This document shows positions 37,395 to 46,813 of a stretch of DNA of 64,000 nt, in pieces. The position numbers and the translations under genes are program-made. The notes under the pieces were generated by a model, which was given only the letters and a program-made list of their open reading frames with translations, had not been told where the DNA came from and did no database searches. The DNA is from JAAFHB01 sp963677935. Lineage in GTDB: Bacteria; Bacteroidota; Bacteroidia; Bacteroidales; Prolixibacteraceae. Every line of letters begins with the position of its first letter. Positions within the stretch are counted from its first letter, which is position 1. The stretch covers positions 2,480,001-2,544,000 of the forward strand of contig CAXXEH010000003.1 in the NCBI GenBank assembly GCA_963677935.2, in the 5' to 3' direction.

Positions 37395-38273
37395 ATGACA
37401 AAAAATGAACTTTGGTATTTACTAATCGAGGGACAACAGGACGCTGAAACTGGAATTGTTGGAAACTTTTATGCTTATGGCGACCATTTGGGTGACGCAT
37501 TAGACAAGACAATTAGGGCTTCTGTTGAGTACAAATTCAGAAATCATAATCTGACAGAAGCTTCATTACTTGACAGTTTTGATTCAATTGGCGATAACGA
37601 TGAGTTGGTTGAAATTGCTGATAATGTTTATATGCGACCAACAACATACACTTTTCCATTTGACGACCCAGACAAAGAGTTTATTCCTCCAGTTGGAATA
37701 GTAAAAAGTGTTTTTGAAGGTGAGTACGAATATGACTTGATTAAGGAAAACTTTGTTGCTTTTAGTGCAAACGAAAATGGAATTTTTGAATTTGAATTGG
37801 TTCTTGCAAAGGAGAATTTAATTGACACATTTATAAAGACAATCGAATTTTTGCCGACGATTGACGGATTTTGGATATATCTCAAGAATTATTGGGAAAG
37901 TGAGTTGACAGAACTTTGGGTTGCAAAACATTTCTTAGACAAACAGACAGTAATTGACTTTCTTAAACGGCAAACGAAAAACACTCTTGAAAATGGCTAC
38001 TTGGATATTGTAGTTCACTCTCTAAAAGGCGAAACCAACTTGACACTTGACGACCACAAAAAAATACAATTACACACAAAAGACAAAGGAGTATTCAACG
38101 ATTTTATCGGCAACATAATCGACATAGGTTATAAACAGACCAGAGATTTTTACAATTTAGAGTTTGGCTATCACCATTTCCATTACAGATTGGCGGACAG
38201 TTTGACGAGAACTGGATTTAAGCAAATGTTGACAGATCATAAATTTGACCAAATAGACCAATGGGAAGAATAA
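37395..38273 (+). CDS. cassette 45: cytosolic protein of unknown function
   Basis: 292 aa, acidic, no signal or membrane helix. Begins MTKNELWYLLIEGQQDAETGIVGNFYAYGDHLGDALDKT. The C-terminal half (WVAKHFLDKQTVIDFLKRQTKNTLENGYLDIVVHS) seems alpha/beta. Not recognised. DNA is rich in the words GACA and TTGACA, as in many neighbours. Confidence 0.65.
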   Translation: MTKNELWYLLIEGQQDAETGIVGNFYAYGDHLGDALDKTIRASVEYKFRNHNLTEASLLDSFDSIGDNDELVEIADNVYMRPTTYTFPFDDPDKEFIPPVGIVKSVFEGEYEYDLIKENFVAFSANENGIFEFELVLAKENLIDTFIKTIEFLPTIDGFWIYLKNYWESELTELWVAKHFLDKQTVIDFLKRQTKNTLENGYLDIVVHSLKGETNLTLDDHKKIQLHTKDKGVFNDFIGNIIDIGYKQTRDFYNLEFGYHHFHYRLADSLTRTGFKQMLTDHKFDQIDQWEE

Positions 38274-38278
38274 AAACG

Positions 38279-38410
38279 GCTTATAACATCAGCTACCCGG
38301 CAAGTTCGGCAGCAGTGGTTTTCGGTGTGTATCTTTCCGCTCGGGCTGCTTTTCGGTTTGACAGGAAATCGCCCGCAATCCGCCCCTGCGTGTAGCTTCC
38401 TACGTTGTAG
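38279..38410 (+). repeat. attC-like site 45 (family A)
   Basis: R'' GCTTATAAC pairs with GTTATAAGC at 37364. Core at 38404. Confidence 0.95.
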
Positions 38411-38789
38411 GCAACATTAATTTTGGGTTTCAGTTCTTTGAAGCGTCTGCCATTGATGGACAAGCGGAGTTCGCGAAGTTTTCTTTTTGGCTTTGCATGG
38501 CGCTGAAGAGATCTGCCATTTGGTGAAATTGGCGGTACGCGGATTTTTTCCTTGTTTCTGCTCATCGCGGGAGGACGGTTCTTCATTCGAAGGAAAATAA
38601 GTTCCGGTGAAAAGGAAATCTTGAATTGAATGTTTAGGCCACAGAAAAATGAAAATGTCGCCAACAACAGCAAAATACCCGCAAGCCGGGAGTCGGAAAC
38701 TCGTATTAAATAATATGTTATATTTGAAGTGCAGAAACTCGTTTGAGGTTCAGCGGGTTAAAATCCCTGCCTGCGTGTATTTGCAAACG
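38405..38789 (+). repeat. R-cassette copy 17
   Basis: Variants TTTCAGTTC, TTTAGGCC. Confidence 0.9.
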
Positions 38790-38795
38790 TTAGCG
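38660..38795 (+). repeat. attC-like site 46 (family B)
   Basis: R'' GCCAACAAC; core GTT at 38789. Confidence 0.9.
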
Positions 38796-38960
38796 GTAAT
38801 CCTTCCTATGCCACGACATTGACTTCCAAAGCGAACGTTTTGGGGAAATTATAGCTGAAATGCGAGGGATAAATTGAGAATTGCAATTGACTTATAGTGT
38901 GTGACTTACAAAACCTTTAGTTAGAATATTAAGTGCAACAAAGAAACAAACCTACAGAAA

Positions 38961-39569
38961 ATGAAGAGAAGAACATTACAAATGGTTATTTTGATTTTGG
39001 CTACTTTTCTGGTGATTTCATGTAGAAATCAAATCAAACCAAGAACAGTATATTGGTCAGGATCCTCATTTGCTTTCAATACCGATTCTTTGACTGATTG
39101 GTCTTTCTATTTGGGGTACTATATAGAACTTAGCGACACAGGAGAGACCAAATTAATGACCAGAAAGATGTTTAAAAGCCCAATGGAATATTATGAAATT
39201 ATCATTCCCGACTCAACAAAAAACACAATTTTAGAACTAGCCATGAATGATTCCATGTATCATGTGCCAAAACCTGATTTAGAAGCAGGGTGCATTTATG
39301 ATGGTTATACTTCTAACTTGAGATTCCAGTGTTATACAATAGATAGATCAATTTCATTTATAAGACCAGAAGGAAATCAAGTACAGAAAAAGCTAGTAAG
39401 AATTATGGATAACATATGGGAGCATCCAATAATAAAGACTGGGACGTTCATTGATTTAAAACAATATGAGAATAATACAGAAAAAGAGATGATAAAATAT
39501 AGACCATTATTGCTACGAAGGGGAAAAACGATTCATTTTATACCTCCCAAAATTGAACCAGATAAATAA
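38961..39569 (+). CDS. cassette 47: lipoprotein, paralogue of 29049-29693
   Basis: 202 aa. Lipoprotein signal MKRRTLQMVILILATFLVISC, then KPRTVYWSGSSFAFN and FYLGYYIELSDTGETKLMTRK, clearly homologous to the cassette 37 protein but diverged, so an old family present twice in one array. Both cassettes have family A sites and the same boundary word GTTAGCGGT. Function unknown. Confidence 0.75.
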   Translation: MKRRTLQMVILILATFLVISCRNQIKPRTVYWSGSSFAFNTDSLTDWSFYLGYYIELSDTGETKLMTRKMFKSPMEYYEIIIPDSTKNTILELAMNDSMYHVPKPDLEAGCIYDGYTSNLRFQCYTIDRSISFIRPEGNQVQKKLVRIMDNIWEHPIIKTGTFIDLKQYENNTEKEMIKYRPLLLRRGKTIHFIPPKIEPDK

Positions 39570-39573
39570 TACT

Positions 39574-39725
39574 ACCGCTAACATCAGCTACCCGCAAGTT
39601 CGGCAGCAGTGGTTTTCGGTGTGTATCTTTCCGCTCGGGCTGTCTTTCGGCTTGACAGGAATCGAAGATCAGCGATAGCTAAATCGCCCGCAATCCGCAC
39701 CTGCGTGTAGCTGCCACCGTTGTAG
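39574..39725 (+). repeat. attC-like site 47 (family A with 21-bp insert)
   Basis: R'' ACCGCTAAC pairs with GTTAGCGGT at 38789. A 21-bp insert occupies 39661-39681 in the right arm; its reverse complement occurs in site 54. Core at 39719. Confidence 0.9.
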
Positions 39726-40103
39726 GCAACATTAATTTTGGGTTTCGGTTCTTTGAAGCGTCTGCCATTGATGGACGAGCGGAGTTCGCGAAGTTTTCTT
39801 TTTGGCTTTGCATGGTGCTGAAGAGATCGGCCATTTGGTGAAATTGGCGGTACGCGAATTTTCTCCTTGTTTCTGCTCATCGCGGGAGGACGGATCTTCA
39901 TTCGAAGGAAAATAAGTTCCGGTGAAAAGGAAATCTTGAATTGAATGTTTCGGCCACAGAAAAATGAAAATGTCGCCAACAACAGCAAAATACCCGCAAG
40001 CCGGGGGCGGAAACTCGTATTAAATAATATGTTATATTTGAAGTGCAGAAACTCGTTTGAGGTTCAGCGGGTTAAAATCCCTGCCTGCGTGTATTTGCAA
40101 ACG
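39720..40103 (+). repeat. R-cassette copy 18
   Basis: Subtype GACGAGCGG + GCGAATTTTCTCC as copy 13. Tandem with copy 19. Confidence 0.9.
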
Positions 40104-40109
40104 TTGTAG
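39975..40109 (+). repeat. attC-like site 48 (family B)
   Basis: R'' GCCAACAAC; core at 40103. Confidence 0.9.
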
Positions 40110-40124
40110 GCAACATTAATTTTG
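40094..40124 (+). promoter_or_regulatory. junction promoter (TTTG-N19-TAATTTTG)
   Basis: Same cross-junction arrangement as at 5103-5133. Confidence 0.45.
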
Positions 40125-40495
40125 GGTTTCGGTTCTTTGATGCGTCTGCCATTGATGGACAAGCGGAGTTCGCGAAGTTTTCTTTTTGGCTTTGCATGGC
40201 TATGAAGATATCTGCCGTTTGGTGAAATTGGCGGTACGCGATACGCGAATTTTCTCCTTGTTTCTGCTCATCGCGGGAGGACGGATCTTCATTCGAAGGA
40301 AAATAAGTTCCGGTGAAAAAAAAATCATGAATTGAATGTTTAGGCCACAGAAAAATGAAAATGTCGCCAACAACAGCAAAATACCCGCAAGCCGGGAGTC
40401 GGAAACTCGTATTAAATAATATGTTATATTTGAAGTACAGAAACTCGTTTGAGGTTCAGCGGATTAAAATCCCTGCCTGCGTGTATTTGCAAACG
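40104..40495 (+). repeat. R-cassette copy 19 (7-bp insertion)
   Basis: Same variant as copy 8: 7-bp GATACGC duplication and GAAGTACAG in the site. Confidence 0.9.
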
Positions 40496-40501
40496 TTATG
40501 G
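40366..40501 (+). repeat. attC-like site 49 (family B)
   Basis: R'' GCCAACAAC; core GTT at 40495. Confidence 0.9.
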
Positions 40502-40941
40502 CCAATTGTAACCACGCTATGAAAAGTAGTGCAGGTTTGACGAAAAAAGGGTTTGTAGGTATTTGAAACGGCTTCGGTTTTCGACAGTGTTGAGCTGTTT
40601 GAGAGGTTGAATAGTTTTTGGAGTGGTTAAGTTATTGGCGTTTACAAGTTTCGTTTCATCGACAGACATGCTCAACTTGACAGAGAATCCGCTGAGACAT
40701 TGGGTTTTGACATATTTTTACCATTTGACACGAAATCGGTTTGCGAGAAACCAGCGCCGAATGAGACAGTTTCTAGGTTTTCAAAATATAGACGGAGATG
40801 GAAAGTAGGGAAAAACAATATTCGAATCGAAACTTTTGTGCCTTGACAAAACGGACTTGACCGTTCGACTGGGACTGAAGTGGCGAAGCGTCTCCAACAC
40901 TGAACAAGAAGAGTAAAAAATTAAGAAAAAAGGAACAACAT
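40496..40941 (+). other. cassette 50: ORF-less leader-family sequence with mismatched ends
   Basis: No convincing gene; a 61-codon frame at 40623-40808 has no support. Starts GTTATGGCC but ends GGCGTTAAC, which do not pair. Shares GCCAATTGT...GTTTGACGAAAAA..GGTTTGTAG with the leader at 44259. Confidence 0.65.
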
Positions 40942-41074
40942 GGCGTTAACATCAGCTACCCGTCAAATGCGGCAAAATCGGTATTCGGTCAGTATCTTTC
41001 CGCTCAATTTCCTTGTCCTGCCGGACAGGAAATCGCCCGCATTCCGCCCCTGGGTGTAGCTTCCTACGTTACTC
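40942..41074 (+). repeat. attC-like site 50 (family A)
   Basis: R'' GGCGTTAAC does not match this cassette's start (GTTATGGCC) but matches GTCAACGCC at 44252. Core at 41068. Confidence 0.85.
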
Positions 41075-41119
41075 TGCCAGTTTAGAAAAGGTCATTGCTT
41101 CAATTAATAAAGGTTTAAA

Positions 41120-44113
41120 ATGAAAGATTTGTCTCAGGCAAAAAAACTAATAAATGATTGTCTAAATAACCAAACTACCTATTTGGACTTGGGAAACTGC
41201 GGTATTACCAATTTAAACGATTTACCCGAACTTTTTGAGTGCACACAGCTTGAAACACTCTTATTAAGTGCCGAATGGGAAGACCTAGAACGAAAGAGAT
41301 TCCTAAAAAGCAGGAATAAAGGAAAGAGTAATGAAATAAAATATTTTTCAAAAGATATAACACGGCTCCGGAACCTTACTACGCTTGCAGCAGGGGGAAG
41401 TGTGTATTATAAATCTTTTATTAGCGAATGGAATATAAAAGATATTCATTTTCTGAAAGATTTGACTGCATTAAAATCTTTAGACCTTAGCAGAAATCAA
41501 ATTTCAGATATCAGCTTTCTGAAAGATTTGACTGCATTAAAATCTTTAAACCTTAGCTTGAATGAAATTTCTGATATCAGCTTTCTGAAAGATTTGACTG
41601 CATTAAAATCTTTAGACCTTAGCCGAAATCAAATTTTGGATATCAGCTTTTTGAAAGATTTGATTGCATTGCAATCTTTAGACCTTTGCTTTAATCAGAT
41701 TTCGGATATCAGCTTTCTGAAAGATTTGACTGCATTAAAATCTTTAGACCTAAACTCTAATCGAATTTCTGATATCAGCTTTCTGAAAGATTTGGCTGCA
41801 TTAAAATCTTTATACCTTAGCCGAAATCAAATTTTGGATATCAGCTTTTTGAAAGATTTGACTGCATTGCAATCTTTAGACCTTTGCTTTAATCAGATTT
41901 CGGATATCAGCTTTCTGAAAGATTTGACTGTATTACAATCTTTAGACCTTAACTTTAATCAAATTTCGGAATTACCAGTGTGGATTACCGATTTCAAAAT
42001 GGAACTAACATCAGAAGAATTCGGAGAAGGTATCCAATTGTATGAAAATCCACTGCAAAAGCCACCAAATGAAATTGTGGAGCAGGGAAAAGAAGCAGTA
42101 AAACGCTACTTCGAAGAACTGAAGCGGGAAGATGTAAGGGAAGTACAGCTGTTTGAAGCTAAGGTTTTGCTGTTGGGTGAGGGAAAAACCGGGAAAACAT
42201 CGCTCCGCATTAAGCTGGAGGATGAAAAAATGCCTTTACCCAGCGATGAGGACAGAACTAGGGGTGTGGATATTTATCATCATAGATTTCCTGTTGACAC
42301 TGACACATTTAATTGCCATATATGGGATTTCGGAGGACAAGACATATTGTACCAGGTACACCGTTTCTTTTTGAGCGATGATGCACTCTATATCTTGGTT
42401 ACCGATTCGCGGGCAGACCAGGGAAATAAATTTGAGGAATGGCTGCAAACCATAGAAATATTTACCAGCAAAGACGATAACCAGATCATATTATTTCAAA
42501 ACCTGAAATACGGGGATACCCCCGCAAGTATTGATATTACAGAATTTAAAAAATATTATTCCATTGTGGATAGCAAAGTATATGAGGTTGATCTGAGTTT
42601 TTCAAAAGAGAAACACCGTCAGGAGTTCCGCAATTTCAAAAAAATAATAGAGCATCGTTTACATGAACTCCCCCAGGTTCAAAAACCAATATTAAGTCAC
42701 TGGTTGGCTGTACGAAAAGAATTGGGAAAAAAGCTGGAAGATAACATACACCTCATAAAGTTCAGTGAATACACAAAAATATGCTGTGAGAATACTGTAG
42801 ATAACACAGAAAGCCAGAAAGACCTGTTACGATATTTACACCGCTTGGGAGTTGTGCTTTGGTATGAGGAATATCAGGCGGTTAAGCAAAAAGTCATCCT
42901 AAATCCAGAATGGATAACCACGGCTCTTTATCGCATTATAGATAGCAAAGATATCCGAAAAAAAAACGGAAAACTGGAACAGACTGATATCGAAAAGCTG
43001 TGGAACGAGCCTATGTATGAAGATTATCACAACGAGTTGCTCGAAATATTGAAGATTTTCCGCCTGGCATATCAAAGAAAGCAGGAACATACTTATATCG
43101 TCCCTTCACTTATGAGTACCGCCGTCCCCGAAAGACATGAAAGCTGGAAGCCGACCGGCAAATGGACTATAAAGTACAGGTATCCGCGTTTAATGCCCCG
43201 GGGGATAGTCAACCAGTTGGCAGCAGAACTTTGCAGGTATATAGAATCCGATTTCGACGATGTGTGGGCATTTGGTGTTGTGTTCACATCTGCAAAAGCG
43301 AAAGCAAAAGTACAGGAAAACAGGAATAGAAAGCAGATTGATGTGGAAGCCTGCGGTGACGAAAGGTTAGTCTTGATCCAGAATATTGCAAGAGCATTGG
43401 ACGATATACACAACACATACAAGGGGCTTGATTATGAAATAGAATTACCCTGTATTTGTGAAAAATGCGAGAAAAGCACAGAAAGAGATAAAACCTACTA
43501 TAAATATAAGGAAGATATTATGCGTGAAATCAATGATAACAGGGATGATATTTATTGCAGGAACCTGAGACAAACCATTAAGATAGCACCAATTTTAAGA
43601 CGTTCAGGCTTTGCTTCACCTTATAAGCTGGCAAAAATGCTGGGAGAAAAAGAAAAGGGATATGAAATACGTGAAGATGAAATAGAACAAAGCTTAAACG
43701 ATATTAAAACTACAACTAAGAAAACATTAAAAAATACAGAGAAAATTAAATCAATTTTATATGACCATTTTGAATACTTACTGCAATTGAAAGAAAACTC
43801 GAATCTTAATAAAGGAGATATTATTTGTGCAGTACAGGAAATATCCGAAAAACAAAAAAAAGATGTGTTTAATGATATGCTTGATGCCCTTGCGGAACAT
43901 CATGTACAAATGAATGAAGAATTGAAAAAAATATATGACAGTATTAATAAACCGGGCGAAAATTTGGAAATGAAGATCAAAGCATCTATTCCGTTGCTTA
44001 ATGTGTTGGGGGTGGACATTGGTGTTGAAGGTCGTTTTGATATTAAAAAATGGAGTAAAAAGATGTACGAAAGGTATGAATTGCAAATATTTAAATTATT
44101 TGAATATGTTTAA
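41120..44113 (+). CDS. cassette 51: Roco protein (LRR-Roc-COR GTPase)
   Basis: 997 aa. About eight leucine-rich repeats of 22 residues (DISFLKDLTALKSLDLSRNQI type, residues about 110-290). Roc GTPase from about 345: P-loop GEGKTGKTS (about 353-361), G3 WDFGGQDI. COR domain to about 700, then a C-terminal region with CICEKCEKS and a long helical tail (KTTTKKTLKNTEKIKSILYD). Cytosolic. Prokaryotic Roco proteins are GTP-driven dimer switches; some LRR/STAND-like relatives act in defence. The largest cassette of the array; its DNA is less GACA-rich than neighbours. The C-terminus is hydrophilic, without a kinase. Confidence 0.9.
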   Translation: MKDLSQAKKLINDCLNNQTTYLDLGNCGITNLNDLPELFECTQLETLLLSAEWEDLERKRFLKSRNKGKSNEIKYFSKDITRLRNLTTLAAGGSVYYKSFISEWNIKDIHFLKDLTALKSLDLSRNQISDISFLKDLTALKSLNLSLNEISDISFLKDLTALKSLDLSRNQILDISFLKDLIALQSLDLCFNQISDISFLKDLTALKSLDLNSNRISDISFLKDLAALKSLYLSRNQILDISFLKDLTALQSLDLCFNQISDISFLKDLTVLQSLDLNFNQISELPVWITDFKMELTSEEFGEGIQLYENPLQKPPNEIVEQGKEAVKRYFEELKREDVREVQLFEAKVLLLGEGKTGKTSLRIKLEDEKMPLPSDEDRTRGVDIYHHRFPVDTDTFNCHIWDFGGQDILYQVHRFFLSDDALYILVTDSRADQGNKFEEWLQTIEIFTSKDDNQIILFQNLKYGDTPASIDITEFKKYYSIVDSKVYEVDLSFSKEKHRQEFRNFKKIIEHRLHELPQVQKPILSHWLAVRKELGKKLEDNIHLIKFSEYTKICCENTVDNTESQKDLLRYLHRLGVVLWYEEYQAVKQKVILNPEWITTALYRIIDSKDIRKKNGKLEQTDIEKLWNEPMYEDYHNELLEILKIFRLAYQRKQEHTYIVPSLMSTAVPERHESWKPTGKWTIKYRYPRLMPRGIVNQLAAELCRYIESDFDDVWAFGVVFTSAKAKAKVQENRNRKQIDVEACGDERLVLIQNIARALDDIHNTYKGLDYEIELPCICEKCEKSTERDKTYYKYKEDIMREINDNRDDIYCRNLRQTIKIAPILRRSGFASPYKLAKMLGEKEKGYEIREDEIEQSLNDIKTTTKKTLKNTEKIKSILYDHFEYLLQLKENSNLNKGDIICAVQEISEKQKKDVFNDMLDALAEHHVQMNEELKKIYDSINKPGENLEMKIKASIPLLNVLGVDIGVEGRFDIKKWSKKMYERYELQIFKLFEYV
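41451..41972 (+). repeat. 66-bp tandem repeats encoding LRRs
   Basis: Eight direct repeats of about 66 bp (TTTCTGAAAGATTTGACTGC ... GATATCAGC), near-identical at DNA level, within the Roco gene. Likely to expand and contract by slippage. Confidence 0.85.
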
Positions 44114-44127
44114 AACCAAAGATCCGA

Positions 44128-44258
44128 CAGAGAACAATCGGCATAGTTAATAAGGGTTCTAGTGGTTTTCGAGGCGTAGAAATCCGCTTCAATTTTTACT
44201 GTAACTTGATAGGTAAAAAGCCCACAGTCCCTTACTAACCATACCGCCACCGTCAACG
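44128..44258 (+). repeat. attC-like site 51 (degenerate)
   Basis: CAGAGAAC resembles R'' CAGAGTAAC expected from GTTACTCTG at 41068. Arms TAAGGGTT / TCCCTTACTAACC and GTTTTCGAGGCG. Core is GTC (44252), not GTT. Confidence 0.55.
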
Positions 44259-44510
44259 CCAATTGTGGTCGCGCTTTGAAACGTTGTGCAAGTTTGACGA
44301 AAAAGTGGTTTGTAGTTGTCTGAAACTGATTCGGTTCCTGACCAAGCAGAGTTTTTTGAGAGTTTTTTAAAAATGGTTTTTAGTGTTTCTGGGTTTGGCA
44401 GTTTCTCGCTTTTTGAGAGAATTTTGCAGCTTGACACGGAATTCGCTGAAAAATTTGGCGGTGACACATTTTCGCCATTGAACAATGAATCAGTAACATA
44501 AATTGACAAT
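44259..44510 (+). other. leader of cassette 52
   Basis: Non-coding; GCCAATTGTGGTCGCGC..., GTTTGGCAGTTTCTCGC, TTTTTGAGAGAA. Same family as 24845-25318 and 40496-40941. Confidence 0.55.
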
Positions 44511-44747
44511 ATGAAAGGAAATAGCAACTTGATTCGTGTTTATTCCGGGACAGAATTGACAGTGAATTTGCTCAAAGATGAATTGGAAAAATTTGGCATA
44601 TCCAGTATGATCCAGAATGATTTTAATTCAGGAGTTTCTGCTGGATTTTCCGGTGGAGTTCCATCGTCAATTGACTTATTCATTCAAGAACTTGACCTGG
44701 GAAAAGCAGATCCAATTTTAAGAGAATTTAGAGAGACAAATGGCTGA
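44511..44747 (+). CDS. cassette 52: DUF2007-like putative signal-transducing protein
   Basis: 78 aa. LIRVYSGTELTVNLLKDELEKFGISSMIQND...IDLFIQELDLGKADPILREF follows the DUF2007 / putative prokaryotic signal-transducing protein pattern (Y.G....A..L...L...GI..., V...D..KA..I). Small cytosolic alpha/beta protein, sometimes fused to other domains; no proven biochemical role. Confidence 0.8.
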   Translation: MKGNSNLIRVYSGTELTVNLLKDELEKFGISSMIQNDFNSGVSAGFSGGVPSSIDLFIQELDLGKADPILREFRETNG

Positions 44748-44760
44748 AAAAGAACAACTA

Positions 44761-44892
44761 GGCCATAACATCAGCTACCCGTCAAGTGCGGGTTCGGTAG
44801 TTTTCGGTGGGCATCTTTCCGCTCGGTCCGTCTTTCGGCTTGACAGGAGATCGCCCGCAGTCCGCCCCTGCGTGTAGCTTCCTACGTTAACG
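44761..44892 (+). repeat. attC-like site 52 (family A)
   Basis: R'' GGCCATAAC matches the start GTTATGGCC at 40495, not its own nearest start (GTCAACGCC, 44252). Core at 44886. Confidence 0.9.
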
Positions 44893-45033
44893 CCAACCAT
44901 AGGAGCTGCGCAAACGACAGGTTTTATGTACTTTGACAGTTTTGAGACGATTACGGGCAGACACTTTGGCGCAGAGAAATATTGAGTGACTTTGATGTTT
45001 TTTATAGATTAAAATTTCAAATAGATACTGACT

Positions 45034-45219
45034 ATGAATCATTTAAAAAAAGCTTTAATCGACACAATTATTATGAGTTGCATATTATTAATAATAGCAG
45101 CTTTTCAAAAATCACCTGAATCAATAACGAGAGCTTTAATTCCAATAGCAGGAATTGCATGTTACAATATTATTAAAGCTGCTTTTAAAATCTATCGTGA
45201 CAAGAAAAATGCGATTTAA
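45034..45219 (+). CDS. cassette 53: small membrane protein
   Basis: 61 aa. Two hydrophobic segments (LIDTIIMSCILLIIAAF and ALIPIAGIACYNIIKAAF) with basic ends (FKIYRDKKNAI). The leader GTTAACGCCAACCATAGGAG is shared with the PLDc_N-like cassettes at 6150 and 8039, though the protein differs. Function unknown. Confidence 0.55.
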   Translation: MNHLKKALIDTIIMSCILLIIAAFQKSPESITRALIPIAGIACYNIIKAAFKIYRDKKNAI

Positions 45220-45404
45220 AATACAAACGATCAAAGGACTGTTCTTCGGTTCTTTACAGTTTTGCATTTCATTTCGACAGAGAGTTTTACCGACAGACAA
45301 TTACGAAGAGAATGTTCCCATTCGGTCGACAAAATATTGACAACAACGATTTGAGAGAAAGAATTAATGACAGAAATGAATGGCTGGCGTTAATCGAGTA
45401 GACT

Positions 45405-45463
45405 GCCCCGCCAGTAATTAGCTGACGGGGAGAGCCTCTCACACCACATAGCATACGGGTCTC
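45405..45463 (-). ncRNA. group II intron domains V-VI, copy 1
   Basis: Minus strand: GAGACCCGTATGC...GTGTGAGAGGCTCT (domain V) then the GC-rich domain VI hairpin, about 12 bases from the 3' end. Confidence 0.75.
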
Positions 45464-45478
45464 GTACTACGCGGTTCG

Positions 45479-46813
45479 TTAGACAATGGGAAATAGTGGC
45501 GAACTTTGGTAATGCGGGCTTACTTTGTAGTAATGGGTAAGTAGTGATTCATAACCTCGTTGAGTGAGTTTTGATACCGTTATGGTAGTGTTCAGAATTG
45601 GACTTTGGGCAATTGCCCAGCCACCTTTTCTGCTCCTACTCCACTGATAAGCATGATCCAAATCTACTCCAAGCCTTATCAGGTTTTTCCGCTTTCGCTC
45701 CGGTTTCTTCCAGTCAGTCCAAATGCAATATCGTATCCGGTTGCGTAACCATCCGTCCAATTCGTTGAGCTTATTGAAAATGCTCGCAAATTTGAAATAG
45801 TTGATCCAGCCCCGTTGTACTTCTTTTAGCTTTTGCATGCGTTGGTCAAAACTCATGGGTTTTGTTTTGCGGGTTATTTCCTTTAGCTTGGTTTTTAACG
45901 TTTTCCAACGTTTCTCTTCAACGACCAATTGGTATTTGCCCTTTTCTCCTTTTCTGTACGTGGACACGAAACCGTAGCCCAATATCTTGAAGGTCAATGG
46001 GCGACGAATACCGCTCTTTTCCCTGTTGATCGGTAGTTTCAGTTTGTCACGAAGGTACAAAAAAATACTGTTCCCGATCTTTCGGGCTTCGCTTTCGGTT
46101 TTGCAGTAGATACTGAAATCGTCGGCATAGCGTACGAAACGAAGCTTGCGCTGCTGCATTTCCATGTCCAGTTCGTGTAGCATGATATTGGACAATAACG
46201 GACTTAGAGGGCTACCTTGCGGTACTCCTTTGCGACGTTTAACCAGTTTACCGTCCAGCAGAATCGGCACTCGTAACCAACGGCGGATCAGGCGCATGGT
46301 TGCACTGCATTTTATCTTGCGATAAAGTATTTGCAGCAGCAGACAATGATCTACTTCATCGAAGAACCCTTTCAAATCAATATCAACGATGTGTTGAAAC
46401 CCTGAATTGATATAGCCCAACGATTTCTGTATGGCCTGATGGGTATTGCGCCCCGGTCGGAACCCATAGCTGTACTCCGAAAACATATACTCGTATTTTG
46501 GCATAATGATCCGTACTACCGCTTGTTGCAACATCCGGTCAACAACCGTGGGGATTCCCAGCAGTCGCTTCTTGTTGTTGCTCTTCGGTATTTCCTTGCC
46601 TCTTATGGGTTGCGGATAGTATTCGCCTTGGCGTATCAGTTCTGTAAGGGCGTCCCTGTTCTTATCCAGATACGGTTTCAGCTCTTTTACACTCATGGCA
46701 TCCACTCCGGCTGCCCCTTTGTTGCGTATGACCTCGCGGCTCGCTTCAGTAAGGTTTCCGGCACTCAAAATAGCCTCAATGGGTTGCATACATTTTCTTT
46801 CAAAATAATCCAA
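45479..46813 (-). CDS. ltrA: group II intron reverse transcriptase/maturase, copy 1
   Basis: 444 aa. RT motifs: NKGAAGVDAMSVKEL, KRLLGIPTVVDRMLQQAV, SYGFRPGRNTHQAIQ, VDIDLKGFFDEVDH, GVPQGSPLSPLLSNIMLHELD, and catalytic RYADDF at about 236-241. The maturase/thumb part includes QRGWINYFKFASIFNKLNELDGWLRNRIRYCIW. There is no C-terminal HNH endonuclease, typical of class C introns that insert at hairpins. Lies in intron domain IV. Differs from copy 2 by one residue (QKSLGYI versus QKSVGYI). Confidence 0.95.
   Translation of the reverse strand: MDYFERKCMQPIEAILSAGNLTEASREVIRNKGAAGVDAMSVKELKPYLDKNRDALTELIRQGEYYPQPIRGKEIPKSNNKKRLLGIPTVVDRMLQQAVVRIIMPKYEYMFSEYSYGFRPGRNTHQAIQKSLGYINSGFQHIVDIDLKGFFDEVDHCLLLQILYRKIKCSATMRLIRRWLRVPILLDGKLVKRRKGVPQGSPLSPLLSNIMLHELDMEMQQRKLRFVRYADDFSIYCKTESEARKIGNSIFLYLRDKLKLPINREKSGIRRPLTFKILGYGFVSTYRKGEKGKYQLVVEEKRWKTLKTKLKEITRKTKPMSFDQRMQKLKEVQRGWINYFKFASIFNKLNELDGWLRNRIRYCIWTDWKKPERKRKNLIRLGVDLDHAYQWSRSRKGGWAIAQSPILNTTITVSKLTQRGYESLLTHYYKVSPHYQSSPLFPIV

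Noticed and set aside
40623..40808. 61-codon frame in ORF-less cassette 50
   Set aside because: No ATG, no homology that I recognise, and it lies in a non-coding leader family.
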